NCBI RefSeq assembly: GCF_900105245.1
Contig: NZ_FNSZ01000001.1
Location: 5,268,001 to 5,332,000, forward strand
From: Streptomyces sp. 1222.5
GTDB taxonomy: Bacteria; Actinomycetota; Actinomycetes; Streptomycetales; Streptomycetaceae
DNA: 64,000 nt
Direction: 5' to 3'
Shown: in pieces, positions 17,917 to 26,583 of the stretch
How positions within the stretch are numbered: position 1 is the first letter of the stretch
Layout of the letters: every line of letters starts with the position of its first letter
Notes under the pieces: generated by a model
Seen by the model: the letters and a program-made list of their open reading frames with translations, nothing else
Databases searched by the model: none
Told to the model about the DNA's origin: nothing
Made by a program: the position numbers and the translations under genes

Positions 17917-18223
17917 GCGCAGGACGGACCTCCCTCGGCCGTCGGGGCGGCCCCCCTCCTCCGCCGTCTGAGGGGGCCGTCCTCCGCCGCCGACGGGCCG
18001 GCGCCGGTGCGGCCGACCGGGCCGGCGCGTACTGCCTGGTCGTCGACGGGGGCTCCGGCGACCCGGTGAGGTACCGCGGATCACGGAGCGTCCGCGGCGG
18101 TTGTGACGTGGGTCCCACCCGCGGGCGACCCGGCCTCGTCCGGGCGTCGACGGGGGTGGGGCGCCGGTAGGGTGGCCCGGTTGTCATACGTAGCCGAGCC
18201 GCCCTACCCCCTCCACGGAGACC
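17917..18223. other. Intergenic region between MFS gene and helicase
   Basis: About 300 GC-rich bases with no credible gene. An 8-bp stem, CGGCCCCC (17948-17955) with GGGGGCCG (17972-17979), may end the MFS transcript. No clear helicase promoter was found. Confidence 0.4.
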
Positions 18224-20017
18224 GTGACTACCACCGCCGCCACCTCCTCCCACCACCTTTCCCCCGCCTTCCCGGGCCGGGCCCCCTGGGGTACCGCCAG
18301 CAAGCTGCGCGCCTGGCAGCAGGGTGCGATGGAGAAGTACCTCCAGGAGCAGCCGCGTGACTTCCTCGCGGTCGCCACGCCCGGCGCCGGCAAGACGACC
18401 TTCGCGCTGACGCTCGCCTCCTGGCTGCTGCACCACCACGTGGTGCAGCAGGTGACCGTGGTCGCGCCGACCGAGCACCTGAAGAAGCAGTGGGCGGAGG
18501 CGGCCGCGCGGATAGGGATCAAGCTCGATCCCGAGTACAGCGCCGGGCCGCTCAGCAGGGAGTACGACGGGGTCGCGGTCACGTACGCCGGCGTCGGCGT
18601 GCGCCCGATGCTGCACCGCAACCGGGTGGAGCAGCGCAAGACCCTCGTCATCCTCGACGAGATCCACCACGCCGGTGACTCGAAGTCGTGGGGCGAGGCC
18701 TGCCTGGAGGCGTTCGAACCGGCGACCCGGCGGCTCGCGCTCACCGGTACGCCGTTCCGGTCCGACACCAACCCCATCCCCTTCGTCACGTACGAGGAGG
18801 GGAACGACGGGATCCGGCGGTCCGCCGCCGACTACACGTACGGCTACGGCAACGCCCTCGCCGACCACGTCGTCCGGCCGGTCATCTTCCTCTCCTACAG
18901 CGGCAACATGCGGTGGCGCACGAAGGCCGGCGACGAGATCGCCGCGCGGCTCGGCGAGCCGATGACCAAGGACGCCGTCAGCCAGGCCTGGCGGACCGCG
19001 CTCGACGCACGCGGCGAGTGGATGCCCAGCGTGCTGCGCGCCGCCGACCAGCGGCTGACCGAGGTCAGGAAGGCCATCCCGGACGCCGGTGCCCTCGTCA
19101 TCGCCTCCGACCAGGAATCCGCGCGCGCCTACGCCAAGCTGATCCGCGAGATCACCGGCACCAAGGCCACCCTCGTGCTGTCCGACGACACCGGTGCCTC
19201 GAAGCGGATCGACGACTTCAGCGCGGGCAACGACCGGTGGATGGTCGCCGTGCGCATGGTGTCCGAGGGCGTCGACGTACCGCGGCTCGCGGTCGGTGTG
19301 TACGCGACGACGATCTCCACACCGCTGTTCTTCGCGCAGGCCGTCGGGCGTTTCGTGCGGTCCCGGCGGCGCGGCGAGACCGCGTCGGTGTTCCTGCCGA
19401 CCGTGCCCGACCTGCTGACCTTCGCCAACGAGATGGAGAAGGAACGGGACCACGCCCTCGACAAGCCGAAGAAGGAGGGCGAGGAGGACCCGTACGCCGA
19501 ATCCGAGAAGGAGATGGAGGAGGCGAACAAGGAGCAGGACGAGGACACCGGCGAGCAGGACATGCTGCCCTTCGAGGCGCTGGAGTCCGACGCCGTCTTC
19601 GACCGGGTCCTCTACGACGGCGCCGAGTTCGGCATGCAGGCCCACCCGGGCAGCGAGGAGGAGCAGGACTACCTCGGCATTCCGGGACTGCTGGAGCCGG
19701 ATCAGGTGCAGATGCTGCTCCAGAAGCGGCAGGCACGGCAGATCGCGCACAGCCGGAAGAAGCCGGACACCGAGGCGGACCTGCTGGAGCTGCCCGCCGA
19801 GCGGCGGCCGGTGGTCTCGCACAAGGAGCTGATGGAGCTGCGCAAGCAGCTGAACACGCTGGTCGGCGCCTATGTGCACCAGAGCGGCAAGCCGCACGGC
19901 GTCATCCACACCGAGCTGCGGCGGGTGTGCGGGGGACCGCCGAGCGCGGAGGCCACGGCGGGACAGCTGCGACAGCGGATCGACAAGGTGCGGGAGTGGG
20001 CCACCCGGATGCGGTGA
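18224..20017 (+). CDS. DEAD/DEAH-box superfamily 2 helicase
   Basis: A 597-residue SF2 ATPase acting on nucleic acid; its partner and role are unknown. Motifs in order: ATPGAGKTT (I), VVAPTEHLKKQW (Ia), ILDEIHHAGD (II, DEIH), LTGTPFRSD (III), MVSEGVDVPRLAVGVYAT (V) and QAVGRFVRSRR (VI). An acidic, charged segment (about 405-450) separates the core from a C-terminal region of unknown function. The layout recalls UvsW/RadD-like helicases. GTG 18224 follows GGAG at the short spacing of three bases. Confidence 0.85.
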   Translation: MTTTAATSSHHLSPAFPGRAPWGTASKLRAWQQGAMEKYLQEQPRDFLAVATPGAGKTTFALTLASWLLHHHVVQQVTVVAPTEHLKKQWAEAAARIGIKLDPEYSAGPLSREYDGVAVTYAGVGVRPMLHRNRVEQRKTLVILDEIHHAGDSKSWGEACLEAFEPATRRLALTGTPFRSDTNPIPFVTYEEGNDGIRRSAADYTYGYGNALADHVVRPVIFLSYSGNMRWRTKAGDEIAARLGEPMTKDAVSQAWRTALDARGEWMPSVLRAADQRLTEVRKAIPDAGALVIASDQESARAYAKLIREITGTKATLVLSDDTGASKRIDDFSAGNDRWMVAVRMVSEGVDVPRLAVGVYATTISTPLFFAQAVGRFVRSRRRGETASVFLPTVPDLLTFANEMEKERDHALDKPKKEGEEDPYAESEKEMEEANKEQDEDTGEQDMLPFEALESDAVFDRVLYDGAEFGMQAHPGSEEEQDYLGIPGLLEPDQVQMLLQKRQARQIAHSRKKPDTEADLLELPAERRPVVSHKELMELRKQLNTLVGAYVHQSGKPHGVIHTELRRVCGGPPSAEATAGQLRQRIDKVREWATRMR

Positions 20018-20434
20018 ACCGCCCGGCACCGGCATCCCGGTTCCGACGGTCTGCCCGCATACCGGTCACCCTGGTTCCGGTGGCCCGACGGTCCCGGTGA
20101 GGCGACCGCCCGACGGCCCTCGATGACCCACCCGCGATCCTGTGGATCCCGGTGAGCGGCGTGAGCGTATCCGGACGAATGGAGGCAGGCCGGATCTCGC
20201 CTTGCCCGGATTCTGGACGAAGCCTTCCGCTCAGCGAACCGGCTTCGCTACTGTCCCGCTACGCATACGCCCCGTGGCAGCGCCGCCGCGGAGCGCAGCC
20301 GTGAAGCGACAAGGTCCGGAGCCGCCGGGCCGTCCTGCCGATCGGCGGCCTCTGAAGCGCGTCGCCGACGGGACTCGACGACGCATCCGCCGTTTCAGTG
20401 GTCCGCCGACCTCACCGCCGAAGGAGTGGGCGTC
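20018..20434. other. Intergenic region upstream of the IclR gene, with an inverted repeat
   Basis: About 415 bases without a credible gene. CGAAGCC (20218-20224) and GGCTTCG (20241-20247) form a 7-bp inverted repeat with a 16-base spacer, a possible autoregulatory IclR site. The rest is GC-rich and featureless to me. Confidence 0.4.
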
Positions 20435-21076
20435 GTGACCGCGGAGACCTCTCAGACGCTCGACCGGGGACTGCGTGTCCTCAAGCTGCTGGCCGACACG
20501 GACCACGGGCTGACCGTCACCGAGTTGTCCACGAAACTGGGCGTCAACCGCACCGTGGTGTACCGGTTGCTCGCCACACTGGAACAGCACGCGCTCGTAC
20601 GGCGTGACCTGGGCGGGCGAGCCCGGGTCGGGCTCGGCGTGCTGCGCCTCGGCCGCCAGGTGCATCCGCTGGTACGCGAGGCCGCGCTGCCCGCGCTGCG
20701 GGCGCTGGCCGAGGACATAGGCGCGACGGCGCATCTGACCCTGGTCGACGGCACCGAGGCGCTGGCCGTCGCCGTGGTCGAGCCGACCTGGACGGATTAC
20801 CACGTGGCGTACCGGGCCGGTTTCCGGCACCCGCTGGACCGGGGCGCGGCCGGGCGGGCGATCCTCGCCGCACGGCAGGCGCCGTCCGTCGATCCCGGCT
20901 ACACCCTCACGCACGGCGAGCTGGAGGCCGGCGCGAGTGGCGCGGCGGCCGCGCTGGTCGGTGTCACGGGGGTCGAGGGCAGCGTGGGCGTCGTCATGCT
21001 GTCGGACGCCGTTCCGGAGCGGGTGGGCCAGCGCGTGATGGAGGCCGCGCGGGAGGTCGCGGACGCCCTGCGCTGA
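20435..21076 (+). CDS. IclR family transcriptional regulator
   Basis: A 213-residue regulator with an N-terminal winged helix (SQTLDRGLRVLKLLADTDHG, then TVTELSTKLGVNRTVVYRLL) and a C-terminal ligand-binding domain (AHLTLVDGTEALAVAVV, HPLDRGAAGRAILA). It is shorter than the usual 250 residues. GTG 20435 is chosen because GAAGGAG ends 8 bases before it; GTG 20426 overlaps that site. No metabolic operon is adjacent, so its target is unknown. Confidence 0.88.
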   Translation: MTAETSQTLDRGLRVLKLLADTDHGLTVTELSTKLGVNRTVVYRLLATLEQHALVRRDLGGRARVGLGVLRLGRQVHPLVREAALPALRALAEDIGATAHLTLVDGTEALAVAVVEPTWTDYHVAYRAGFRHPLDRGAAGRAILAARQAPSVDPGYTLTHGELEAGASGAAAALVGVTGVEGSVGVVMLSDAVPERVGQRVMEAAREVADALR

Positions 21077-21418
21077 CCGGCCCGCCCGCGGCCACCTCGC
21101 CGGGCGGCCTTGCGCGGCCGCTCCGTCGACGCCGTCCGTCCGCCGACCGCGCCGACCGCGTCCCCGTGTCTTCGGCCGGATCGCGGACGCCGTGGAGGCG
21201 GCCCTGCGTGCCCTGCCCCGACCCGGACACCGTCCCGGGCGCCGGGAGCCTTCCCTCCCGGCCCGTCGGCGGCCGGGTTCCGGGGCTCGTCGCCCGCGAC
21301 AGGGGTGGGGTGGCCGTCGCGCCGCGTCTCGCTCGCGGTCACCTCTCCGCCCCGGCAGGGCCTGTACGGGGGGTGAGGGGCAGGGGGCCGGGAGGAGCCG
21401 CCGGGTTAGATTGACTCC
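21077..21418. other. Intergenic region between the IclR gene and the S16 protease gene
   Basis: About 340 bases, very GC-rich, with no ORF that looks coding. At its end, TAGATT (21407-21412) stands 6 bases before the GTG of the protease gene, a likely leaderless promoter. Confidence 0.45.
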
Positions 21419-22210
21419 GTGCTCTCACGTCTCACACGTTCCCAGGCCGTGGCCCTGTGCGCCCTGCCCGTCGTGGCCCTGATCGCCACGGCGGCGTTCG
21501 CTCCGCTGCCGTTCTCGGTGGCGCAGCCCGGCATGACGGCGAACGTGCTCGGGGAGAACAAGGGCACCCCGGTCATCACCGTGTCCGGCGCGGCGACCCG
21601 CGCCACCGGCGGACAGCTGCGGATGACCACGATCGAGGCGACCGGGCCCGACGCCCGGGTGTCCTTCGGCGACGTGCTCGACAACTGGTTCCGCACCGAC
21701 CGCGCCGTCATGCCGCGCGGCTCGGTCTACCCGAGCGGCGACACCGTCAAGGAGATCGAGAAGCACAACGAGGCCCAGATGCGACAGTCCCAGGACGCGG
21801 CGGCCCAGGCGGCGCTGAAGTACCTGGGCCTGAAGCCGGACAAGGTCAGGGTCACGCTGAAACTCGCCGACGTGGGCGGTCCCAGTGCCGGTCTGCTGTT
21901 CACGCTGGGGATCATCGACAAGCTCGACGGGGACGGCAGCGGCGGCGACCTCACGGGCGGCCGCACCATCGCCGGTACCGGCACGATCGACGCCGACGGC
22001 AAGGTCGGCGCGGTCGGCGGGGTGGCCCTGAAGACGCGGGCCGCCCGGCGGGACGGGGCCACCGTCTTCCTGGTGCCGAAGGCGGAGTGCGCCGATGCCG
22101 CCTCGGAGCTGCCGAAGGGGCTGCGACTGGTCCCGGTGACCACCCTGAAGAGCGCGGTCGACTCCCTCGTCGCGCTGGAGAAGGGCAAGGGCGCGGTCCC
22201 GAGCTGCTGA
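21419..22210 (+). CDS. Secreted or membrane-anchored S16 (Lon-like, YlbL-type) serine protease lacking a PDZ domain
   Basis: A 263-residue protein with an N-terminal signal or anchor helix (about 9-30) and a Lon-type protease domain. The catalytic dyad is Ser156 in GGPSAGL and Lys205 in GGVALKTRAA; GGRTIAGTGTIDADGKVG is also diagnostic. YlbL proteins usually have a PDZ domain before the protease domain; here DVLDNWF and the MRQSQDAAAQAAL segment are almost directly joined, so it appears absent. The GTG has no ribosome binding site; -10 spacing suggests a leaderless message. It converges on the ABC operon. Confidence 0.85.
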   Translation: MLSRLTRSQAVALCALPVVALIATAAFAPLPFSVAQPGMTANVLGENKGTPVITVSGAATRATGGQLRMTTIEATGPDARVSFGDVLDNWFRTDRAVMPRGSVYPSGDTVKEIEKHNEAQMRQSQDAAAQAALKYLGLKPDKVRVTLKLADVGGPSAGLLFTLGIIDKLDGDGSGGDLTGGRTIAGTGTIDADGKVGAVGGVALKTRAARRDGATVFLVPKAECADAASELPKGLRLVPVTTLKSAVDSLVALEKGKGAVPSC

Positions 22211-22238
22211 GCGACGGCCAGCGCGGGGCGGTGAGCCC

Positions 22239-23237
22239 CTACTGCACGAATCCCTCCGCCTTCATCCAGTCCAGCGCCACCTGGTGCGGGTCCTCCCCGT
22301 CGACGTCCACCTTCGCGTTCAGCGTCTGCGCCACCGTGTTGTCCAGCTTCCGGGTGACCGGATCGATGACGCTCGCGATGGTCGGCCACTTCTTCAGCAC
22401 CGCGGTGTTGACCACCGGCGTCGCGTTGTAGTTGGGGAAGAACTGCTTGTCGTCCTCCATCACCACCAGGTTCATCGACTTGATGCGGCCGTCGGTGGTG
22501 AACACCTCCCCGTAGGTGCACGCCCCCTTCGCCACCTGGGTGTAGATGATCCCGGTGTCCATCTGTGTGACGTTCCCGGCCGGCACGCTCATGCCGTACG
22601 CCTTCTCCATGCCGGGCAGTCCGTCGGCCCGGTTGGCGAACTCGCCCTCCACGCACAGGGTGACGGCGCCCGGGTCCTTCTTGGACAGCGCGGCCACCTC
22701 GGACAGCGTCGTCGTGCGGTACTTCTGGAAGTTCGCCTGGTTCATGGCCAGTGCGTAGGTGTTGTCCAGCCGGGAGGGCGGCAGCCAGGTCAGCCCGTTC
22801 TTCAGGTCGGCCGCCCGGACCGCCTCCCACTGCTTCTGCGGATCGGGGATCGGCTTCGAGTTGCCCAGGTAGGTGATCCAGCCGGTGCCCGTGTACTCGA
22901 ACTGGGCGTCGGCGTCCCCGTTCTTGACCGCCTCCCGCGACCCGATGGAGCCCTGGATGCCCGTCCGGTCGAGGACGTCGGCGCCCGCCGCCTGGAAGGC
23001 GATCCCCATGATCGCGCCGAGGATGAGCTGCTCGGTGAACTCCTTGGAGGTGACGGTGAGACGGGCGCCCTTGAGCGGCTCCCCGCGTCCGATGCTGCCC
23101 GGCTTCACGTCGTCGGTCATGGGGGAGCCGCTGGTCAGTCCGCAGCCGGCCGTGAGCACCAGGAGTGCGGCGGGCGGCACGACCGTACGGTGCCACGCGC
23201 GGGCCGGCCGGGGCCGGCGGGTCCGCGGCCGCGTCAT
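22239..23237 (-). CDS. Glycine betaine/choline-type ABC transporter substrate-binding lipoprotein
   Basis: Last gene of a four-gene leftward operon. The 332-residue lipoprotein has a lipobox LTAGC (Cys32) and an OpuAC-type binding domain (VTSKEFTEQLILGAIMGIAF, then EYTGTGWITYLG). It captures a quaternary amine at the cell surface for import, probably an osmoprotectant. The ATG overlaps the stop of the upstream permease (ATGA). Exact ligand is not determined. Confidence 0.9.
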   Translation of the reverse strand: MTRPRTRRPRPARAWHRTVVPPAALLVLTAGCGLTSGSPMTDDVKPGSIGRGEPLKGARLTVTSKEFTEQLILGAIMGIAFQAAGADVLDRTGIQGSIGSREAVKNGDADAQFEYTGTGWITYLGNSKPIPDPQKQWEAVRAADLKNGLTWLPPSRLDNTYALAMNQANFQKYRTTTLSEVAALSKKDPGAVTLCVEGEFANRADGLPGMEKAYGMSVPAGNVTQMDTGIIYTQVAKGACTYGEVFTTDGRIKSMNLVVMEDDKQFFPNYNATPVVNTAVLKKWPTIASVIDPVTRKLDNTVAQTLNAKVDVDGEDPHQVALDWMKAEGFVQ

Positions 23238-24082
23238 GTCCCGGCCTCCAGTCCGCGCGGCCGGAGCAGGACCTCCGCCAGCGAGGCCAGCCAGTCCACC
23301 AGCAGGGCGAGCGCCACGGTGAGGACGGAGCCCAGCACCAGGACCGGCATGCGCTGGGTGGTGATGCCGGTGGTGATCAGGCTGCCCAGGCCGCCGCCCC
23401 CGCCGAAGGTCGCGAGGGTCGCCGTACCCACGTTGAGGACCAGCGCCGTACGGACGCCCGCGAGGATCAGCGGGACGGCGAGGGGGAGTTCCACCCGGCC
23501 GAGCACGCCCAGCGGCGACATGCCGATACCGCGCGCGGCCTCGAGCAGGTTCGGGTCGTTGGCCCGCAGACCCGCGATGGTGTTGGCGAGGACCGGCAGT
23601 ACGGCGTAGACGACGATGCCGATCAGGGCCGCCTTCGTGCCGGTGCCGAGCCAGATCACCAGCAGGGCCAGCAGACCGATCGCCGGGGTGGCCTGGCCCA
23701 TGTTGGCGATCGTCATGGCCAGCGGGGTGGCCCGGCCGAACGCCGGGCGGGTCAGCAGGATGCCCAGCGGGATCGCGATGACCAGCACCAGCACGGTCGA
23801 GATAGCCGTCAGCTTCACGTGCTGCCACAGCGCCTTGGAGACCTGCCCGTTGGACAGCGCGTTCTCGGAGATCGTGTCCAGGCCCGCCTGGTCGAACCAC
23901 AGCCACGTGGCCAGCAGCAGCAGGACCAGGAAGGCCGGCAGGACGGTCAGCCGGGGCCAGGTCAGGCGGCGCGTGCGCGGTTGCCGCGGGGGCGGCGGCG
24001 CCTCCTGTTCGGCCTCCCCCTCGTCGCGGAAGGCGAGCCCCTTCACCTCGTGCTCGCCCTCGGCCCGCCGGCCGGTGCTCAT
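23234..24082 (-). CDS. Glycine betaine-type ABC transporter permease (second)
   Basis: A 282-residue inner-membrane permease of the ProW/OpuAB type, with a charged cytoplasmic head of about 45 residues and at least five helices. The coupling motif region is EAARGIGMSPLGVLGRVELPLAVP. Starts at 24082; its ATG overlaps the ATPase stop (ATGA). Pairs with the permease at 25310-25957 to form the channel. Confidence 0.9.
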   Translation of the reverse strand: MSTGRRAEGEHEVKGLAFRDEGEAEQEAPPPPRQPRTRRLTWPRLTVLPAFLVLLLLATWLWFDQAGLDTISENALSNGQVSKALWQHVKLTAISTVLVLVIAIPLGILLTRPAFGRATPLAMTIANMGQATPAIGLLALLVIWLGTGTKAALIGIVVYAVLPVLANTIAGLRANDPNLLEAARGIGMSPLGVLGRVELPLAVPLILAGVRTALVLNVGTATLATFGGGGGLGSLITTGITTQRMPVLVLGSVLTVALALLVDWLASLAEVLLRPRGLEAGT

Positions 24083-25317
24083 GCCTTCCGCTCCCCGCCG
24101 TGGCCCTCCTGCTCGAAGCGGGTCTGCTGGGCGCGGGCCACCTCCAGGTCGGCCTGCGCCTCCATGGCCTCCAGCCGGTCGGCCTCCAGCAGTTCGTGCA
24201 CCGAGTTCATGAGCGTCTCCATGTCGACGACGCCGATGTACTCCCCGCGCCGCCCGGTGACGGCCACCCGGCCGGCGTTGTCGGTGAGCACCGCCTCCAG
24301 CGCGTCCCGCAGGGTGGCGTCCCGGGTGACCGTGTCGTGGACGAGCGTGCCCGCCCGCGCCAGTGAGCCGCGGGCCCGCATCAGGTCCCCGCGGCGCAGC
24401 CACTTGTAGGGCCGGCGGCGCCGGTCGAGCAGCAGGATCTCGTTGGTGCCGCTGCCCCGCAGCAGGCCGAAGATCTCCTGCAGCGGGGTGTCCACGGTCA
24501 CCGTCGGGTAGCCCCGCATCTCCACGTCCCGCACCCGGGTCAGGTTCAGCCGCTTCAGGGCCGCGCCCGCGCCGACGAAGCCGGACACGAAGTCGTCGGC
24601 GGGATTGGTGAGGATCGCCTCCGGGGTGTCGAACTGGGCGATGTGCGAACGCTCGCGGAGGACCGCGATCCGGTCACCGATCTTGATCGCCTCGTCGAAG
24701 TCGTGGGTGACGAACACGATCGTCTTGTGCAGCTCGCGCTGGAGCCGGATCAGCTCGTCCTGGAGGTGGTCGCGGGTGATCGGGTCGACCGCGCCGAACG
24801 GCTCGTCCATCAGCAGCACCGGCGGGTCGGCGGCGAGCGCCCGCGCCACCCCCACCCGCTGCTGCTGGCCGCCGGACAGTTGGCGCGGATAGCGGCCGTG
24901 GAACTCGCCCGGGTCGAGACCGACGAGGTCCAGCAGCTCCTCCACGCGGGCCCGGGTCCGCGCCTTGGACCAGCCGACCATCCGCGGCACCAGGGCGATG
25001 TTCTGGGCGACGGTCATGTGCGGGAACAGACCGGCGGACTGAATGGCGTACCCGACCTTGCGGCGCAGCTTCACCGGGTCCATGTCGGTGACGTCCTCGT
25101 CGTCGATGCGGATGCGCCCGCCGGTCGGCTCGATCAGCCGGTTGATCATCTTCAGGGTGGTGGACTTCCCGCAGCCCGACGGTCCGACGAAGACCACCGT
25201 CTCGCCGGCCCTGATGTCCATGCTGACGTTGTCCACGGCCGGCTGCGGATTGCCCGGGTACCGCTTGGTCAGGTTCTCCAGCTCGATGGCCGCCCCCGCC
25301 ACGGATGTCTCAGGCAC
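24079..25317 (-). CDS. Glycine betaine-type ABC transporter ATP-binding protein with CBS domains
   Basis: A 412-residue ATPase energising the transporter. Walker A GPSGCGKST, signature LSGGQQQRVGVARAL and Walker B VLLMDEP are intact. The C-terminal 140 residues contain two CBS-like segments (about 265-390), which in OpuA-type systems sense ionic strength and gate transport during osmotic stress. GTG 25317 overlaps the upstream permease by eight bases. Osmotic control is inferred from the family. Confidence 0.92.
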   Translation of the reverse strand: MPETSVAGAAIELENLTKRYPGNPQPAVDNVSMDIRAGETVVFVGPSGCGKSTTLKMINRLIEPTGGRIRIDDEDVTDMDPVKLRRKVGYAIQSAGLFPHMTVAQNIALVPRMVGWSKARTRARVEELLDLVGLDPGEFHGRYPRQLSGGQQQRVGVARALAADPPVLLMDEPFGAVDPITRDHLQDELIRLQRELHKTIVFVTHDFDEAIKIGDRIAVLRERSHIAQFDTPEAILTNPADDFVSGFVGAGAALKRLNLTRVRDVEMRGYPTVTVDTPLQEIFGLLRGSGTNEILLLDRRRRPYKWLRRGDLMRARGSLARAGTLVHDTVTRDATLRDALEAVLTDNAGRVAVTGRRGEYIGVVDMETLMNSVHELLEADRLEAMEAQADLEVARAQQTRFEQEGHGGERKA

Positions 25318-25957
25318 GGATCCCCCTGGGAATGGTCAGCCGTCCCAGCAGGACGTAGGCGACGTCGAAGAGGAGGGCGAGGACGACGATGCCGAGCGTG
25401 CCCGCGAGCACCTGGTTCAGGGCGTTCTTGCTGCCCAGCGAGGCGAGTCCGCGGAAGATCTCGTTGCCGAGGCCCGGCCCCGACGCGTAGGCGGCGATGG
25501 CGCCGATGCCCATCAGCATCTGCGTGGCGACCCGGATGCCGGTCAGGATCGGCGGCCAGGCCAGCGGCATTTCGATCCGCAGCAGCCGCATCGGACGGGA
25601 CATGCCGATGCCGCGGGCCGCCTCCACCAGGTCGGCGTCGACGCCGCGCAGCCCCACGATGGCGTTCCGCACGATCGGCAGCAGCCCGTACAGGGTCAGC
25701 GCGATCACCGTCGGCGCGACACCGAGCCCCACGACGGGGATCAGCAGGCCGATCAGCGCCAGGGACGGGATGGTGAGCACGGTGGACGTCGTGAGCGTGG
25801 CGAGGTGGCCGGCCCACTCGCTGCGGTAGGTGACGATCGCCAGGAGCACGCCGAGGACGGTCGCCAGGACCATGCACTGGAACACCGCGCTGGCGTGCTG
25901 GTAGGCGTCCGTGAGCAGTTGCTGGTGGCGGCTGCCCAGGTACTCCCAGAAGTTCAC
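25310..25957 (-). CDS. Glycine betaine-type ABC transporter permease (first)
   Basis: A 215-residue permease with about five membrane helices and EAARGIGMSRPMRLLRIEMPLAWP as the ATPase-coupling loop. First transporter gene of the operon; its GTG lies only six bases after the stop of the Lrp-type regulator, so the two are probably transcribed together. Confidence 0.9.
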   Translation of the reverse strand: MNFWEYLGSRHQQLLTDAYQHASAVFQCMVLATVLGVLLAIVTYRSEWAGHLATLTTSTVLTIPSLALIGLLIPVVGLGVAPTVIALTLYGLLPIVRNAIVGLRGVDADLVEAARGIGMSRPMRLLRIEMPLAWPPILTGIRVATQMLMGIGAIAAYASGPGLGNEIFRGLASLGSKNALNQVLAGTLGIVVLALLFDVAYVLLGRLTIPRGIRA

Positions 25958-25963
25958 CGGCGC

Positions 25964-26458
25964 TCACCCCCGGGTCGGCTGTGTCCCTTCGCTGTCCGCG
26001 GACGCCTGTTCCACCAGCGGGATGACCCGCAGCGGAACGGGGTTCTCCATGACGATCGCCGTGGAGGCCCGGACGATGCCATCAAAACCGACAACCCGGT
26101 CGATCACCCGCTGGAGATCGGCGTTGGAGCGGGCCACCAGGCGGCACAGCATGTCCCCGCTGCCGGTCGTGGTCAGCAGTTCCAGCACCTCCGGAACGGT
26201 CGTCAAGTACGCCCGCACATCGGCGCCTTGGCCCTGCCGGATCTGCAGGGTGGCGAACGCGGTCACCGGGTAGCCGAGGGCCGCCGGGTCCACCTGCGGG
26301 CCGAATCCGCGGATGACTCCGTTCGACTGAAGCCGGTCGAGCCGCGCCTGCACCGTGCCCCGGGCGACCCCGAGCCGCCTGGACATCTCCAGCACACCGA
26401 TGCGCGGCTCCTCGGCCAGCAGCACGATGATCCGCCCGTCCAGCCGGTCGATCGCCAT
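25964..26458 (-). CDS. Lrp/AsnC family transcriptional regulator
   Basis: A 164-residue regulator with an N-terminal helix-turn-helix (IIVLLAEEPRIGVLEMSRRL, GVARGTVQARLDRL) and a C-terminal RAM ligand domain. Divergent from hppD, with which this family is commonly paired in Streptomyces, and placed directly before the ABC operon. Candidate target sites are the ATTGCGCA repeats in the intergenic region. The ATG follows GGGAGGG. The effector is probably an amino acid, such as tyrosine or phenylalanine if hppD is a target; that is inference. Confidence 0.88.
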   Translation of the reverse strand: MAIDRLDGRIIVLLAEEPRIGVLEMSRRLGVARGTVQARLDRLQSNGVIRGFGPQVDPAALGYPVTAFATLQIRQGQGADVRAYLTTVPEVLELLTTTGSGDMLCRLVARSNADLQRVIDRVVGFDGIVRASTAIVMENPVPLRVIPLVEQASADSEGTQPTRG

Positions 26459-26523
26459 CCGGGCCCTCCCGTGGTGGTCATCCTGTACAGAAAGGCCGCC
26501 GAGGCGGCCATACGACTGAGCAG

Positions 26524-26554
26524 ATTGCGCAGTGGTAGCGGAAACTATTGCGCA
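26524..26554. promoter_or_regulatory. Direct repeats ATTGCGCA between the Lrp-type gene and hppD
   Basis: Two identical octamers at 26524-26531 and 26547-26554, 23 bases apart (about two helical turns), in the divergent promoter region. Their spacing would put both on one DNA face, as expected for an Lrp-type octamer. A 7-bp stem GGCCGCC/GGCGGCC (26494-26509) lies in the regulator's likely leader. Confidence 0.5.
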
Positions 26555-26583
26555 CCTTGCAGGGCGGGGCCACCCTTCCGCTT

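Noticed and set aside
16456..18084. A 542-codon minus-strand frame over the MFS gene
   Set aside because: Arg/Gly-rich, no domains, while the sense frame gives a coherent membrane protein.
21077..21418. Possible short coding remnant after the IclR gene
   Set aside because: A short peptide-like stretch (RVFGRIADAVEAALRALP) has no start, no ribosome site and no supporting context.
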